Source of the DNA: Ensifer sp. MPMI2T
GTDB lineage: Bacteria; Pseudomonadota; Alphaproteobacteria; Rhizobiales; Rhizobiaceae
Assembly: GCF_004827385.1 (NCBI RefSeq)
Contig: NZ_SRXN01000001.1
Span: forward strand, 1 to 64,000
DNA length: 64,000 bases
Reading direction: 5' to 3'
Shown here: positions 1-8,269 of the stretch, in pieces
Layout: every line of letters begins with the position of its first letter
How positions within the stretch are numbered: the stretch's first letter is position 1
Made by a program: the position numbers and the translations under genes
The notes under the pieces: generated by a model
The model's database searches: none
What the model was told of the DNA's origin: nothing
The model's input: the letters and a program-made list of their open reading frames with translations, nothing else

Positions 1-363
1 GGGGTTGGTTTCGCCGGCATGCAAGGGGCGGGCCGCGCGGTGCGGGCCTTCGGCAACGATCGTGGCGCCGGTCGCGGCCTTCAGCCGCCGGGCGAGGGGC
101 GAATGGTCGCGGTGCGTATGGCTGACGGCGATGTGTGTCACCTCGCGGCCATCGAGCGCCGCCATCAAGGCGCGAAAATGTGCGTCGTCCTCAGGCCCCG
201 GATCTATCACTGCAACCGAACGTTTGCCGACGATATAGGTGTTGGTTCCATGGAAGGTGAAGGGACCGGGATTGTTGACCGTAACACGCTGTACGCCGTC
301 GGCAACAGGCACCGGCTCGCCGTGCGCCGGTTTGAAGTCGAGGTCGAAATCCGGTCCCTGCAT
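1..363 (-). CDS. MBL-fold metallo-hydrolase, N-terminal part (runs off the window)
   Basis: The first 121 codons of a gene read leftward off the edge. The translation starts MQGPDFDLDF, has the NTYIVG strand and an aspartate in VIDPGPED, then the metal-binding motif HTHRDHSPLARRL, the hallmark HxHxDH-like signature of the metallo-beta-lactamase fold. The start at 363 is supported by an AGGAAGAG ribosome binding site 5 to 12 bases upstream. The family includes glyoxalase II-like and LACTB2-like hydrolases that bind one or two zinc or iron ions. The substrate cannot be told from this part. The fold is secure; the C-terminal half lies outside the window. Confidence 0.85.
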   Translation of the reverse strand, partial: MQGPDFDLDFKPAHGEPVPVADGVQRVTVNNPGPFTFHGTNTYIVGKRSVAVIDPGPEDDAHFRALMAALDGREVTHIAVSHTHRDHSPLARRLKAATGATIVAEGPHRAARPLHAGETNP

Positions 364-693
364 GCGTCTCTTCCTGGCTATCACGTCTACTCGATCTCGA
401 TGATGGTCATCGGCTCTGCGCCTGCCTTCGGCACATTGTGTAGGCGCGCCGCGACAATAGGCCAAAGGGCCAATGGAGGAAACCGCTTCCGGCCCTACAG
501 CGTCGCGCGTATTCTCGGACGCGCAAAGGACGCTGCAGTAGAATTTTGCGCGCAACGTTAGCTGCTTGCGTCGAACCGATTGATTGCGGGCGAAATAAAT
601 CTGCGTCAAAGATGAAGTTAAGCATTGTGACGGGCGACGAGCTTTGCTAATCAGGCGCTCGATTTGGCAAGGCGATTTCTCGCCAGCTTAAGT
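364..693. other. Intergenic stretch, no gene
   Basis: This 330-base gap between the metallo-hydrolase start and tRNA-Gln has no convincing ORF. It holds a short copy of the window's palindromic mosaic repeat (495-540) and presumably the promoters of the two flanking genes. Confidence 0.5.
495..540 (-). repeat. Partial mosaic palindromic repeat
   Basis: A truncated copy of the repeat seen complete at 8494 and 31913. Only the half with the CGCGCG...GGACGCGCAAAGGACGCTG stem is present; the second palindrome is missing. The long arm can fold back on itself. It is intergenic. Confidence 0.6.
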
Positions 694-768
694 TGGGGCG
701 TAGCCAAGCGGTAAGGCAGCGGTTTTTGGTACCGCCATTCCCTGGTTCGAATCCAGGCGCCCCAGCCA
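694..768 (+). tRNA. tRNA-Gln (TTG)
   Basis: A complete cloverleaf of 75 nt with encoded CCA. The acceptor stem TGGGGCG (694-700) pairs with CGCCCCA (758-764), the discriminator is G765 and CCA is 766-768. The anticodon stem-loop GCGGT-TTTTGGT-ACCGC presents TTG, and the T arm is CCTGGTTCGAATCCAGG. It reads CAA and, by wobble, CAG codons. Confidence 0.95.
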
Positions 769-1169
769 GTCCCAAAACCGGTTCACTGCCTTCGTTATGG
801 CCTATTCGTCCGGGCTCGCCGATCACTACTGCATGTTTCCTTAAATCGTACTCGATTTAAGGATAAAAACATGCAGCAGTTCAAAGTGCCACAGCGTCCT
901 TTGCGCTTCTGATAAGACGCGCGGCGCTGTAGTGTTCCCTCGGCAATCCGTCCTCAACCAGTGCGCTCAGGCCCTTGCTGACTCTCTACTACGACGTCGG
1001 CTCAGTACGTTCAGGTACTGCGGACGGGTTAAGCCAATTGGCGGATATCTAACCCTATTGGAAGCGCATCGCCACGAACTAGCTGTGCTAGACTGAAAGA
1101 TAGCCTTGAGGATCACCAGCGCTGTGCGCGTGACTTTTGTGTCAGTCGCGTTTAGCCGGAGGATCAGTC
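769..1169. other. Intergenic stretch with one mosaic repeat
   Basis: This 401-base gap between tRNA-Gln and the coiled-coil gene contains a full mosaic repeat at 829-932 and otherwise no supported gene. A short frame at 1106-1438 overlaps the coiled-coil gene in another frame and is a shadow. The promoter of the coiled-coil gene should lie in about 940-1160, but I could not pick a -35/-10 pair with confidence. Confidence 0.45.
829..932 (+). repeat. Mosaic palindromic repeat, copy in + orientation
   Basis: It has two adjoining palindromes. The first is CTGCATGTTTCCTTAAATCG paired with a later CGATTTAAGGATAAAAACATGCAG. The second runs from CACAGCGTCCTTTGCGC to GACGCGCGGCGCTGTAG. Near-identical elements occur at 8494, 31913, 44142, 48177 and 63163, always between genes. 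The structure matches the RIME-type or A/B/C-motif mosaic elements of rhizobial genomes; the family name is inferred. Confidence 0.75.
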
Positions 1170-3878
1170 ATGGATATCAAGCTATCCGAGCCGACCTTCG
1201 GCAGCCCGGCATTCCCCTCCAAGGACCGTCGAACCACGGGAGTTCGGTGGCGTCGCGCACAGCAGAGGTCCGTTGGTGTCGCCCTCTTGACTCCCCTCTA
1301 CCTTGTTCTGCTGCTCGGATCTCCGGCAATAAGTGGGCCGGCATCGAACGCCGGAAGCGGCAGCCGGGAACGTGCAGTCATGATTGCCCAACGTCCAACG
1401 CCGGCGCCAGTAGGGCAGCCATCGCCCACCGATGCTGAAAGGCATCCGCCTGTGGCGCAATCGCCGGTTGCGGCGCCGTCGGCGGCGGAGCTCTTGTCTG
1501 CTCTGAAGCGAGAACGGTCCAAGGTCCAAGCTTTGCTTAACGACTTGGCGGCCACGCGCAGGGCGCTCGAAGCGGCACGCCGGGAAACACAGACAGAGCG
1601 TCAGCTGGGCGCCACCTTGACGCAGGAGCTCAGTGCAGCGTGGGCCGACCTGAAAGCCATGAGCGCTCAACTCGATCAGGCGGCGAACACCACGGTACAA
1701 GCGAGGGAAGCTGCGGACGCGGTAGTCAACGAGGCCAATGAGAAAGCCGCGCGCGAACGCGCCAGGAGCGCTGCACTGGAGCAAAAGCTCCTCGCGGCGC
1801 GCAAAGACGTCGACGTAATCAAGAACGAAGCGCAAACGGCTGGTGGTGCGCGTGAAGAAATTCTCCGCCGGGACCTGGCCGCGGCCAGGCGGGAACTCGA
1901 TGCGGTGCGGCGCGCGAGCGACGACGCTGCTGTGCAGGCGCGCGCAGTTGCGGGTAAAGCGGTTCAACAAGAACGAGCCCTGGAACAGCAGCGCCAAAGG
2001 GCCGAAGAACTTGCTCGCGATCTGACGACGGTGCGGCGCGAGATGGAGGATTTGAGGGCCGAAGCCGCTGGCGCGATCCGATCAAGGGCTGCCGCGCTGA
2101 GAGCGCAGCAAGCCGGGGAGGCGGCGCTCGCCGATGCGAAACGTGCCCTCGATGAGGGGAGGTATGGGCTGAGAGCCTACGAACGCGATCTCGCCGCCGC
2201 CCGCCAATCGGTGGCAGCCTTCGAGGCGCGCGCCAATCTCGTCGCGGCTGAGCAGGCGGCAGCGGTAGAGGCTCGGAGGCTTGCCGAGGTGGCGGCAGCG
2301 CGGGCTGGTGACGCGCTGGCGTCGGAGGTCGAGAAGGGAAGATCACTCGCCCGCGACCTCGACGCGGCTCGCCGGGAACGCGACGCGGCAAAGGAAGAAT
2401 TGACCCGGGTCCTGGCGGCGCAGCGCACGGCGTTGGAGCAGCGCGAGCGGGCCGATGGCGGCGATCTGACGGCGGTGCGGCGCGAGATGGAGGAGCTGAA
2501 GGCCAAAGCTGCCGGAGCGATCCGATCAGAGGCCGCCGCGCTGAGCGCGCAGCAAGCCGGGGAGGTGGCCCTGGCCGATGCGAAAAGAGCCTTTGATGAG
2601 GAGCGGCATAAGCTTAGAGCCCACGAACGTGATCTCGCAGCAGCCCGCCAATCGGTGGCAGCCTTCGAGGCGCGCACCAGCCTTGTCGCGGCTGAGCAGG
2701 CGGCAGCGGTAGAGGCTCGAAGGCTTGCCGAGGCAGCGGCAGCGCGGGCTGGTGACGCGCTTGCGTCGGAGGTCGAGAAGGGAAGATCACTCGCCCGCGA
2801 CCTCGACGCGGCTCGCCGGGAACGCGACGCGGCAAAGGAGGAATTGACCCGGGTCCTGGCGGCGCAGCGCACGGCGTTGGAGCAGCGCGAGCGGGCCGAT
2901 GACGGCGATCTGACGGCGGTGCGGCGCGAGATGGAGGAGCTGAAGGCCAAAGCTGCTGGAGCGATCCGATCAGAGGCCGCCGCGCTGAGCGCGCAGCAAG
3001 CCGGCGAGGCGGCCTTGGCCAATGCGAAGCGAGCCCTTGATGAGGAGCGGCATAAGCTTGGAGCCTATGAACGTGATCTCGCGGCAGCCCGCCAATCGGC
3101 AGCAGCCCTTGAGGCGCGCGCCAATCTTGCCGTGGCTGAGCAGGCTGCCGCGGTAGAGGCTCGAAAGCTAGCCGAGGCTGCGGCGAGCCGGGCAGGCGAA
3201 GCGCTGGCATCGGAAGTCGAGAAGGCAAGATCGCTGGCCAATGACTTCGGCGCTGCTCTGCGGGAGCGGACCGATGCGAAACGAGCCCTTGATGAGGAGC
3301 GGCATAAGCTTGGAGCCTATGACCACGATCTCGCGGCAGCCCGCCAATCGGTAGCAGCCCTCGAGGCGCGCGCCAATCTTGCCGCGGCTGAGCAGACTGC
3401 GGCGGTAGAAGATCGGAAGCTTGCCGAGGCTGCGGCGAGCCAGGCAGGCGAAGCGCTCGCATCGGAGGTCGAGAGGGCAAGATCGCTCGCCCGCGACCTC
3501 GCTGCGGCACTCCGGGAACGCGACGCGGCAAGGGAAGAATTGACCCGGGTCTTAGCGGCACAGCGCACGGCGTTGAAGCAGCAGCGCGAGCGCGTCGATC
3601 GCCGCGGTCTGGCGGCGCGTGAGGAGCGGGATAGCCGCAAAGCTCGAACTGAGCGCCGCGAGGAGAAAATCGAGCAACCGAAGGCGCGGGCCGGTAATCG
3701 TAAAAGTGAACGTGCAAAGGCCGCTGAACCGACGGGTACCCGATCGGTCCGTGATCAGGAATCTCGTAAAAATCGCAGGGCGCAGGTCCGCGAGCCAACG
3801 CGAGTCGTCGGACCGGCGACGATTGTGCTCCCCGATGAACTGCTGCCCGAGCGGTTGCCCGTGAGTGGGCTTTGGTAA
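1170..3878 (+). CDS. Large repetitive coiled-coil protein, function unknown
   Basis: A 902-residue protein. The start MDIKLSEP at 1170 has a GGAGG ribosome binding site; an in-frame start at 1137 has none. Residues about 35-55 form one hydrophobic segment (LLTPLYLVLLLG), so it is probably anchored or exported, followed by a Pro-rich linker. From about residue 105 to 800 it is almost wholly Ala/Glu/Arg-rich heptad coiled coil. Three copies of a 148-residue block begin at about 2019, 2463 and 2907 (spacing 444 bases), then a partial 84-residue copy near 3273. The copies are close to identical in DNA, which implies recent duplication or gene conversion. The C-terminus is very basic (RREEKIEQPKARAGNRK). 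No enzyme motif is visible. The next gene starts 56 bases downstream on the same strand and is probably cotranscribed. Confidence 0.8.
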   Translation: MDIKLSEPTFGSPAFPSKDRRTTGVRWRRAQQRSVGVALLTPLYLVLLLGSPAISGPASNAGSGSRERAVMIAQRPTPAPVGQPSPTDAERHPPVAQSPVAAPSAAELLSALKRERSKVQALLNDLAATRRALEAARRETQTERQLGATLTQELSAAWADLKAMSAQLDQAANTTVQAREAADAVVNEANEKAARERARSAALEQKLLAARKDVDVIKNEAQTAGGAREEILRRDLAAARRELDAVRRASDDAAVQARAVAGKAVQQERALEQQRQRAEELARDLTTVRREMEDLRAEAAGAIRSRAAALRAQQAGEAALADAKRALDEGRYGLRAYERDLAAARQSVAAFEARANLVAAEQAAAVEARRLAEVAAARAGDALASEVEKGRSLARDLDAARRERDAAKEELTRVLAAQRTALEQRERADGGDLTAVRREMEELKAKAAGAIRSEAAALSAQQAGEVALADAKRAFDEERHKLRAHERDLAAARQSVAAFEARTSLVAAEQAAAVEARRLAEAAAARAGDALASEVEKGRSLARDLDAARRERDAAKEELTRVLAAQRTALEQRERADDGDLTAVRREMEELKAKAAGAIRSEAAALSAQQAGEAALANAKRALDEERHKLGAYERDLAAARQSAAALEARANLAVAEQAAAVEARKLAEAAASRAGEALASEVEKARSLANDFGAALRERTDAKRALDEERHKLGAYDHDLAAARQSVAALEARANLAAAEQTAAVEDRKLAEAAASQAGEALASEVERARSLARDLAAALRERDAAREELTRVLAAQRTALKQQRERVDRRGLAAREERDSRKARTERREEKIEQPKARAGNRKSERAKAAEPTGTRSVRDQESRKNRRAQVREPTRVVGPATIVLPDELLPERLPVSGLW
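2019..3350 (+). repeat. Three tandem 444-bp in-frame repeats
   Basis: The segment starting GATCTGACG(A/G)CGGTGCGGCG recurs at about 2019, 2463 and 2907, and each unit continues through GAGATGGAGGA, GCGCAGCAAGCCGG and GCGGCTGAGCAGGCGGCAG. The period is a multiple of three, so it encodes 148-residue coiled-coil blocks. A shorter 252-bp duplication (about 3021 to 3273) replaces the start of a fourth unit. Confidence 0.75.
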
Positions 3879-3934
3879 CGGAGGTGGAGGGCAAATTCGA
3901 GGGGCCGGTTTGCCCGGAGATGAGGAACACGACA

Positions 3935-4858
3935 ATGCCTGCGAATCTAGCGGTCACGTTGTTGATCACAGTTGTCATCGGCCCTGCCTTGGCCCTTGGC
4001 GCCGGCGTTACGGTTGGTAGTACCGGAGTCGGTGTCAGCGTGGGGGTCGGCAATAATGGCGCTTCGGTTAGCACGAGCGTCGGCCGGGCAGGCGGAACAA
4101 AGGCTGGAGTCTCGGTCAGCAAGAATGGGCGATCAACCGTTGGCGTCAGTGGCAAAGTTGGCGGTAAGGGAAGCGGCAAATCGGCGGGCGCTGGTTTGAA
4201 AGGCGGGTCATCGCACGGTGGAAGCACAGGCGCTCCTGTGGCGCCTTCAGGTGGCTCAGTCACAGCAGCTGGTTCGGGTGCCGTGCCGTCGAGCGGTGTG
4301 GGAGCGGGGACCGTTCCGGGGATGGTTTCAGGCGGCGCGACCGCAGTCTCCGGGCCGCTAGGGAGTGTCAGCGCGACTCCCAGTGTCACAGGGAGTGTCA
4401 GTGGAAATGTCAGCGGCACCGCCAGCCCGGTCACCGGCACTACCAGCCCGGTCACGGGCACTCCCAGCCCGATCACCGGAAGCCCTCCCGCAAGCGCCGC
4501 ACGACCGCTCGCCGCCCTGCCACGCATCCTGTTGCCGTTCAGGATGAGGCGGACCGGAAACGAGCGAGGCGAACCGGGCTACCCGTTATTGGACCCGGTT
4601 CGAACTGGGGCCATTCCGGCCATGCCACGCGCGGTGGTTGATGTCTGCCTTGAGGCGATCGCGTCGGCTGCGTCGCCCCTTGGCGCCGTGCGGGTGGGCG
4701 TGGCAAGCGCCGGTCCTCTGCAGCGAGATGGCCGCGGCACGCTCGCGGCCCCGCTCGTGGTGCGCGTAGACTACGCACGGCAAGGTGCAATCCAGGTTCG
4801 TCGGGCGCGGATCACCTGTCGTCTCGACGCGGCCGGCAGGGTTATCTCAGTGATCTAA
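3935..4858 (+). CDS. Gly/Ser/Thr-rich exported protein, function unknown
   Basis: A 307-residue protein. I chose ATG 3935 (MPANLAVTLL) because AGGAA sits 8-12 bases upstream; ATG 3920 has GGAG directly against it. A hydrophobic signal-like segment (LAVTLLITVVIGPALALGAG) is followed by a low-complexity region of GV/SVS/GG runs, then Thr/Ser/Pro repeats of the form SPVTGT encoded by 18-21 bp tandem repeats at about 4420-4485. The C-terminal 100 residues are of normal composition (MPRAVVDVCLEAI...ARITCRLDAAGRVISVI) and may be a small folded domain. It lies 56 bases behind the coiled-coil gene. I do not recognise a family. Confidence 0.7.
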   Translation: MPANLAVTLLITVVIGPALALGAGVTVGSTGVGVSVGVGNNGASVSTSVGRAGGTKAGVSVSKNGRSTVGVSGKVGGKGSGKSAGAGLKGGSSHGGSTGAPVAPSGGSVTAAGSGAVPSSGVGAGTVPGMVSGGATAVSGPLGSVSATPSVTGSVSGNVSGTASPVTGTTSPVTGTPSPITGSPPASAARPLAALPRILLPFRMRRTGNERGEPGYPLLDPVRTGAIPAMPRAVVDVCLEAIASAASPLGAVRVGVASAGPLQRDGRGTLAAPLVVRVDYARQGAIQVRRARITCRLDAAGRVISVI

Positions 4859-4962
4859 TGCATGTCGCCCAAAAGTGTGCAGCGGTTTTGGGACAACGAC
4901 ATGCATAAACGCAATGACATAAAGCGCGTCGCATGAGTCCGACTAAACGCGACGCGCTTTAG
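4859..4962. repeat. Two long palindromes between convergent genes
   Basis: The first hairpin has outer arms TGCATGTCG and CGACATGCA with inner CCAAAA/TTTTGG. The second has perfect 12-base arms AAAGCGCGTCGC and GCGACGCGCTTT. A truncated relative starts at 39880 (GATGCATGTCGCCCAAA). They lie exactly between the ends of the convergent exported-protein and gamma-glutamyltransferase genes, so they may also stop transcription from both sides. Confidence 0.65.
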
Positions 4963-4995
4963 GCCTTTCGATGCGTGCATGTGCATCTTGGTGAG

Positions 4996-6600
4996 TCAAT
5001 AGGCCAGCGCGCAGCCGTCCTTGCGCGGGTCCGATCCGGCCTGCAGCACGCCGCTCGCCGTATCGATCATGATCGCCTGGCCGCCGCCATGGGGCATCTC
5101 GGCCATCTTGATCTCGTGGCCCAGTGCCGCGAGGCCGTGAAGCACATCCTCGCGGATGCCGTGCTCGGCCTCGAAGCGCCCCATTTGGTGGAAGCCGCGG
5201 GCGCAGTCGATGGCTTCCTGAACATTCATGCCGAAGTCGAGGATGTTCGTCAGCACATGGCTTTGGCCGACCGGTTGGAAGCCACCGCCCATTACGCCGA
5301 AGCAGAGCCAGGGTTTGCCGTCCTTCATGGCCATTGCCGGGATGATCGTGTGCAGCGGCCGCTTCCAAGGCGCCACGCAATTAGGATGCGCGGGATCGAT
5401 GCGGAAGCCGGTGCCGCGGTTCTGCAAGAGCACACCGGTCTTTGGGCTGCTGAGGCCGGTGCCATAGGACCAGAACAGCGAGTTGATGAAGGAGCAGGCA
5501 TTGCCCTCTTCGTCGACCACGCTGATATAGACCGTATCGCGATAGGTGGTGGTGCCGGTGGTGGAATCTAGCGCCGGCATGGCCCTCTTCAGGTCGATGC
5601 GGCCGCGCAGCTCGTCGGCAAAGGCGGCGGAGAGCAACTTCTGCACCGGCACGTCGGCAAAGGCGGGGTCGGCGACATATCTGTCGCGCGCTTCGAAAGC
5701 CAGCCTCGTCGCCTCGGTTTCGATATGAAAACGCTCGACGCCGACCGGATCGTATTTGCTGAGGTCAAAGCCGCTCAGGATGTTGAGCATCAGCAATGTC
5801 GTGATGCCGACGCCGCTCGGCGGGATCTCCAGAAGCTCGATGCCGCGGTAGGTCGTCGAAATCGGCTCGACCCAAGAGGCCTCTTGGGTGGCGAAATCCT
5901 CGATCGCATGGAGGCCGCCCAGGCTGCGCAAGTAGGCCACGATATCCTCGGCAACCCAGCCGGTGTAAAAGCCGTCGCGGCCCCTGGCGGCGATCTCGCG
6001 CAAGACTTTCGCATGCTCTGGCTGGCGGAACACCTCGCCGGCCTCCGGGGCGCGGCCGCCGTCCTTCAACCACATACGCGCGCTGTTGGCGTCCGCCTTC
6101 AGCTTGCCTTCGTTGCGGCGCCAGTCGGTGGCGACGCGCTCGGTCACCACGACGCCCTCCTCGGCATGGCGGATGGCGGGCTGCAGCAGCTCGGCGAGCG
6201 GCATAGAGCCAAAACGCTGGTTCAGCTTGCTCCAAGAATCGACCGCGCCGGGGATGGTGACGGCATGCACCGAGGTCGACCCGATCTCTTTCAGTCCCTG
6301 CTTCAAAAGATGCTCGGCTGTAAGGCCCCTGGGCGCGCGGCCCGAGCCATTCAGGCCATAAACTTTGCCCGCCGGATCGCTACGGCCGGGGGCGAAGAGA
6401 ACGAAATTGTCGCCGCCGATGCCGGTCGAGCCCGGCTCGACTACGCATTGCACCGCACAAGCGGCGATCGCGGCGTCGACGGCGTTACCGCCGCGACGCA
6501 GGATCTCGATGGCGGTGAGCGTGGAAAGAAAATGCGAGGTGGCGGCGGCGCCATGCCGGCCCATGACGACGGAACGGCCGGGCAGGTGCAGGTCACGCAT
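4996..6600 (-). CDS. Gamma-glutamyltransferase family protein
   Basis: A 534-residue member of the N-terminal nucleophile hydrolase family that transfers or hydrolyses gamma-glutamyl groups (glutathione) or related amides. The N-terminal part has the family core GGNAVDAAIAACAVQCVVEPG and STGIGGD. The autocleavage and nucleophile region is in YRDTVYISVVDEEGNACSF, with the Thr of RDTVY as the likely nucleophile. The C-terminal part has GGGFQPVGQSHVLTNILD. The start MRDLHLPG at 6600 follows GGAG; an upstream GTG at 6630 is possible. There is no obvious signal peptide, so it may be cytoplasmic, and the substrate may not be glutathione. It is monocistronic, ending against the 4859-4962 hairpins. 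Confidence 0.85.
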   Translation of the reverse strand: MRDLHLPGRSVVMGRHGAAATSHFLSTLTAIEILRRGGNAVDAAIAACAVQCVVEPGSTGIGGDNFVLFAPGRSDPAGKVYGLNGSGRAPRGLTAEHLLKQGLKEIGSTSVHAVTIPGAVDSWSKLNQRFGSMPLAELLQPAIRHAEEGVVVTERVATDWRRNEGKLKADANSARMWLKDGGRAPEAGEVFRQPEHAKVLREIAARGRDGFYTGWVAEDIVAYLRSLGGLHAIEDFATQEASWVEPISTTYRGIELLEIPPSGVGITTLLMLNILSGFDLSKYDPVGVERFHIETEATRLAFEARDRYVADPAFADVPVQKLLSAAFADELRGRIDLKRAMPALDSTTGTTTYRDTVYISVVDEEGNACSFINSLFWSYGTGLSSPKTGVLLQNRGTGFRIDPAHPNCVAPWKRPLHTIIPAMAMKDGKPWLCFGVMGGGFQPVGQSHVLTNILDFGMNVQEAIDCARGFHQMGRFEAEHGIREDVLHGLAALGHEIKMAEMPHGGGQAIMIDTASGVLQAGSDPRKDGCALAY

Positions 6601-6880
6601 GGGGGAGCTCCGGGAGTCGAGGGGAAACACGGGACTTGGAGCCTATGCCCATGCTGGTCCGATGGAAAGGCTGAATCACGCGGCACTTACCGGTGTCACG
6701 ATCGAGGTCATGGGCGGAATGACCGCAGCGGTGACGAGCGGCTCGATCGTACGGCAGATCGTGCCGTTCGAGACCGTTGTCCGAGGGAGCTCCTTGGGAG
6801 GTGCCAACGCCCGCGGCCGCGGGTCGCAAAAAACCCGCCGGCTTTGCCGACGGGTCGTCGAGTGGTTGCAGAGGTGAAGC
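6601..6880. other. Intergenic region between ggt-like gene and lipoprotein gene
   Basis: 280 bases. The right end holds the terminator of the lipoprotein gene (6828-6854). The rest should carry the promoter of the gamma-glutamyltransferase. Short frames on both strands here lack ribosome binding sites and family resemblance. Confidence 0.4.
6828..6854 (-). terminator. Rho-independent terminator of the lipoprotein gene
   Basis: Read on the - strand the sequence is CCCGTCGGC-AAA-GCCGGCGGG followed by TTTTTT. This is a 9-bp stem with one mismatch, a 3-base loop and a U-run, 27 bases after the stop codon at 6881. Confidence 0.9.
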
Positions 6881-7294
6881 TCACTCCGCCTTGGCGCCGC
6901 CCAGAAACTCCTCGCACCAGCTCGGGCCGTTGGCGCGCTTGCGGTCGCCGACGAGGCGCACGGCGCGGATGACGTAGTCGGACGAGACGGTCAGTTGCAC
7001 GGAGCAGCTTAGGTATTCCGTGCGGGCGGCGGAAATGCGCTTGCCGCGTTTGCCGTCCGCCGTCTTTTCGTACTCTGCCGGGATCTTGCGGGTCTTATAG
7101 CCGCCCTTCCAACTGTAGACTGTATCGTCGCCGGTTTCGACGTCGGCGATCGGGGGGCCGAACTGGGCGAAGAAGATGCCCGCGGGCTTGCCCAGCCATT
7201 GCGTCTCGACCGCGTTTCTCGCCACCCCTGAAGTCGTCGTGCAGCCGGTAAGGGCCAGCACAAAGCCGGCGACCGTCATCATGCGGAAGTTCAT
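6881..7294 (-). CDS. Small putative lipoprotein, function unknown
   Basis: A 137-residue protein. The start at 7294 (MNFRMMTVAGF) is chosen because AAGGGA lies upstream and because it gives a clean signal peptide ending in the lipobox LTGC, so residue 17 would be the lipidated cysteine. The mature part has a GKPAGIFFAQFGPP segment and YSWKGGYKTRKIP, with two more cysteines near the end (YLSCSVQL, SWCEEF) that could form a disulfide. No enzymatic motif is seen. It is a single-gene unit closed by a strong terminator. Confidence 0.8.
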   Translation of the reverse strand: MNFRMMTVAGFVLALTGCTTTSGVARNAVETQWLGKPAGIFFAQFGPPIADVETGDDTVYSWKGGYKTRKIPAEYEKTADGKRGKRISAARTEYLSCSVQLTVSSDYVIRAVRLVGDRKRANGPSWCEEFLGGAKAE

Positions 7295-7585
7295 GTTTTT
7301 GTCCCTTTGAGTCCCGTTCTGAAATTTGCGGCGCGGAAGCCCGTATCCCCCGGATTTCCTAGCTTTCCGCTGAGCCTCTAGCGCCAAAGCAGGCGAAAGA
7401 AAATCCGCCCGGGCCGCCGGGTTTCAGGAAAATATGAAGCGTTGCAGAAACGCCCTATCGCCGCTTGGCGGGAGGCGGGCCATCGGCTTTCCACTGCTCG
7501 AAACTTTTTGCGTCGGACGCCATTCTTTTTTGCGCTGAGCGCTTGTGAAATCGAAAATGCTGTTCTATAGAGGCGCCGCTGGTCA

Positions 7586-7662
7586 CGGAGTGTAGCGCAG
7601 TCTGGTAGCGCACCACGTTCGGGACGTGGGGGTCGCGTGTTCGAATCACGCCACTCCGACCA
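7586..7662 (+). tRNA. tRNA-Pro (CGG)
   Basis: A 77-nt cloverleaf with encoded CCA. The acceptor stem CGGAGTG (7586-7592) pairs with CACTCCG (7652-7658), the discriminator is A7659 and CCA is 7660-7662. The anticodon arm CCACG-TTCGGGA-CGTGG presents CGG. In S. meliloti the proline tRNA(CGG) gene is the published chromosomal attachment site of temperate phage 16-3. No integrase or prophage follows here. Confidence 0.95.
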
Positions 7663-8106
7663 GCCAAATCAATCACTTACAGAATATTTTCTTGTTGCGG
7701 CCGCGGGCCCGCGCGGTGGTCGCCGTGCCGCTACGGAGCTGCGTGGCGCAAGCCCTGGGTTACGCCTCGTCCGTCAACGGCGGCTTGTGGCCAGGCGGAC
7801 TGTCCCACGGCGTTCGGAAACCGTGAAACAGTCCTGTCGATCGTCATGATCGATACGGCAGCTTACGAATAGGCGGTCGGGTTTAAAACCCTAATTTCTC
7901 AAGGGGGCGGAGACGAGACGAATCGGTTCTGGCTTCGATCCCGCAGTGCCACGTAGGTCCGACCACTTCGGCTCGGCGGCCTGAGCCAACGCAAGCAGGC
8001 GGCTTTGTTGTTCACTTTGAGATAGACCGTAAACCAAATGTTATCTATTCAGGGTGAACGATCAGCGCCACTATCCCTTCAACGAACGCATTGCCGTGAG
8101 GTCGTG
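7663..8106. other. Intergenic stretch after tRNA-Pro
   Basis: About 440 bases with no gene I can support. The frames that cross it run through the tRNA and lack ribosome binding sites. No duplicated tRNA 3' end (attachment-site scar) is visible. Confidence 0.4.
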
Positions 8107-8250
8107 ATGTTGAAGGAACCAATTTTCACCCTGCACGAAATCGTTATCTGGTCGGCCATCATAGGCAGCGTCGTCGGCTACCAGCTTTGGCGCAACGCCG
8201 ATCCGCCGCCGCTAACGATGCAACTGGCCCCGATCGAGCGGCGCGCTTGA
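8107..8250 (+). CDS. Possible 47-residue single-span membrane protein
   Basis: A short frame, MLKEPIFTLHEIVIWSAIIGS..., with GAGG 8 bases ahead of the ATG. Residues about 11-27 (EIVIWSAIIGSVVGYQLW) form one hydrophobic segment that could span the membrane, followed by a proline-rich tail. An in-frame ATG at 8038 would add 23 residues of unlikely composition. The evidence is only the ribosome binding site and the membrane segment. Confidence 0.4.
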   Translation: MLKEPIFTLHEIVIWSAIIGSVVGYQLWRNADPPPLTMQLAPIERRA

Positions 8251-8269
8251 CCAATCCGCGATGGGCTCC

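Noticed and set aside
2019..3350. Regular repeats that could be mistaken for a CRISPR array
   Set aside because: The unit is 444 bp, in frame and coding; there are no unique spacers of 30-40 bp and no cas genes.
2614..4527. A 637-residue frame on the - strand opposite the coiled-coil and exported-protein genes
   Set aside because: It is Arg/Pro-rich, tracks the repeats of the + strand genes and has no ribosome binding site or domain. It is a GC-rich shadow.
6662..6877. A + strand frame (MERLNHAALTG...) between ggt and the lipoprotein gene
   Set aside because: It ends inside the terminator and lipoprotein 3' region, and has no ribosome binding site.
7455..7676. A 73-residue - strand frame across the tRNA-Pro gene
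   Set aside because: It runs through the tRNA. The shorter start MASDAKSFEQ (22 residues) outside the tRNA has a weak ribosome binding site and no resemblance to anything I know.
7663..8106. A possible prophage or island after the tRNA-Pro gene
   Set aside because: No integrase, no duplicated tRNA end and no phage-like genes; core genes follow directly.
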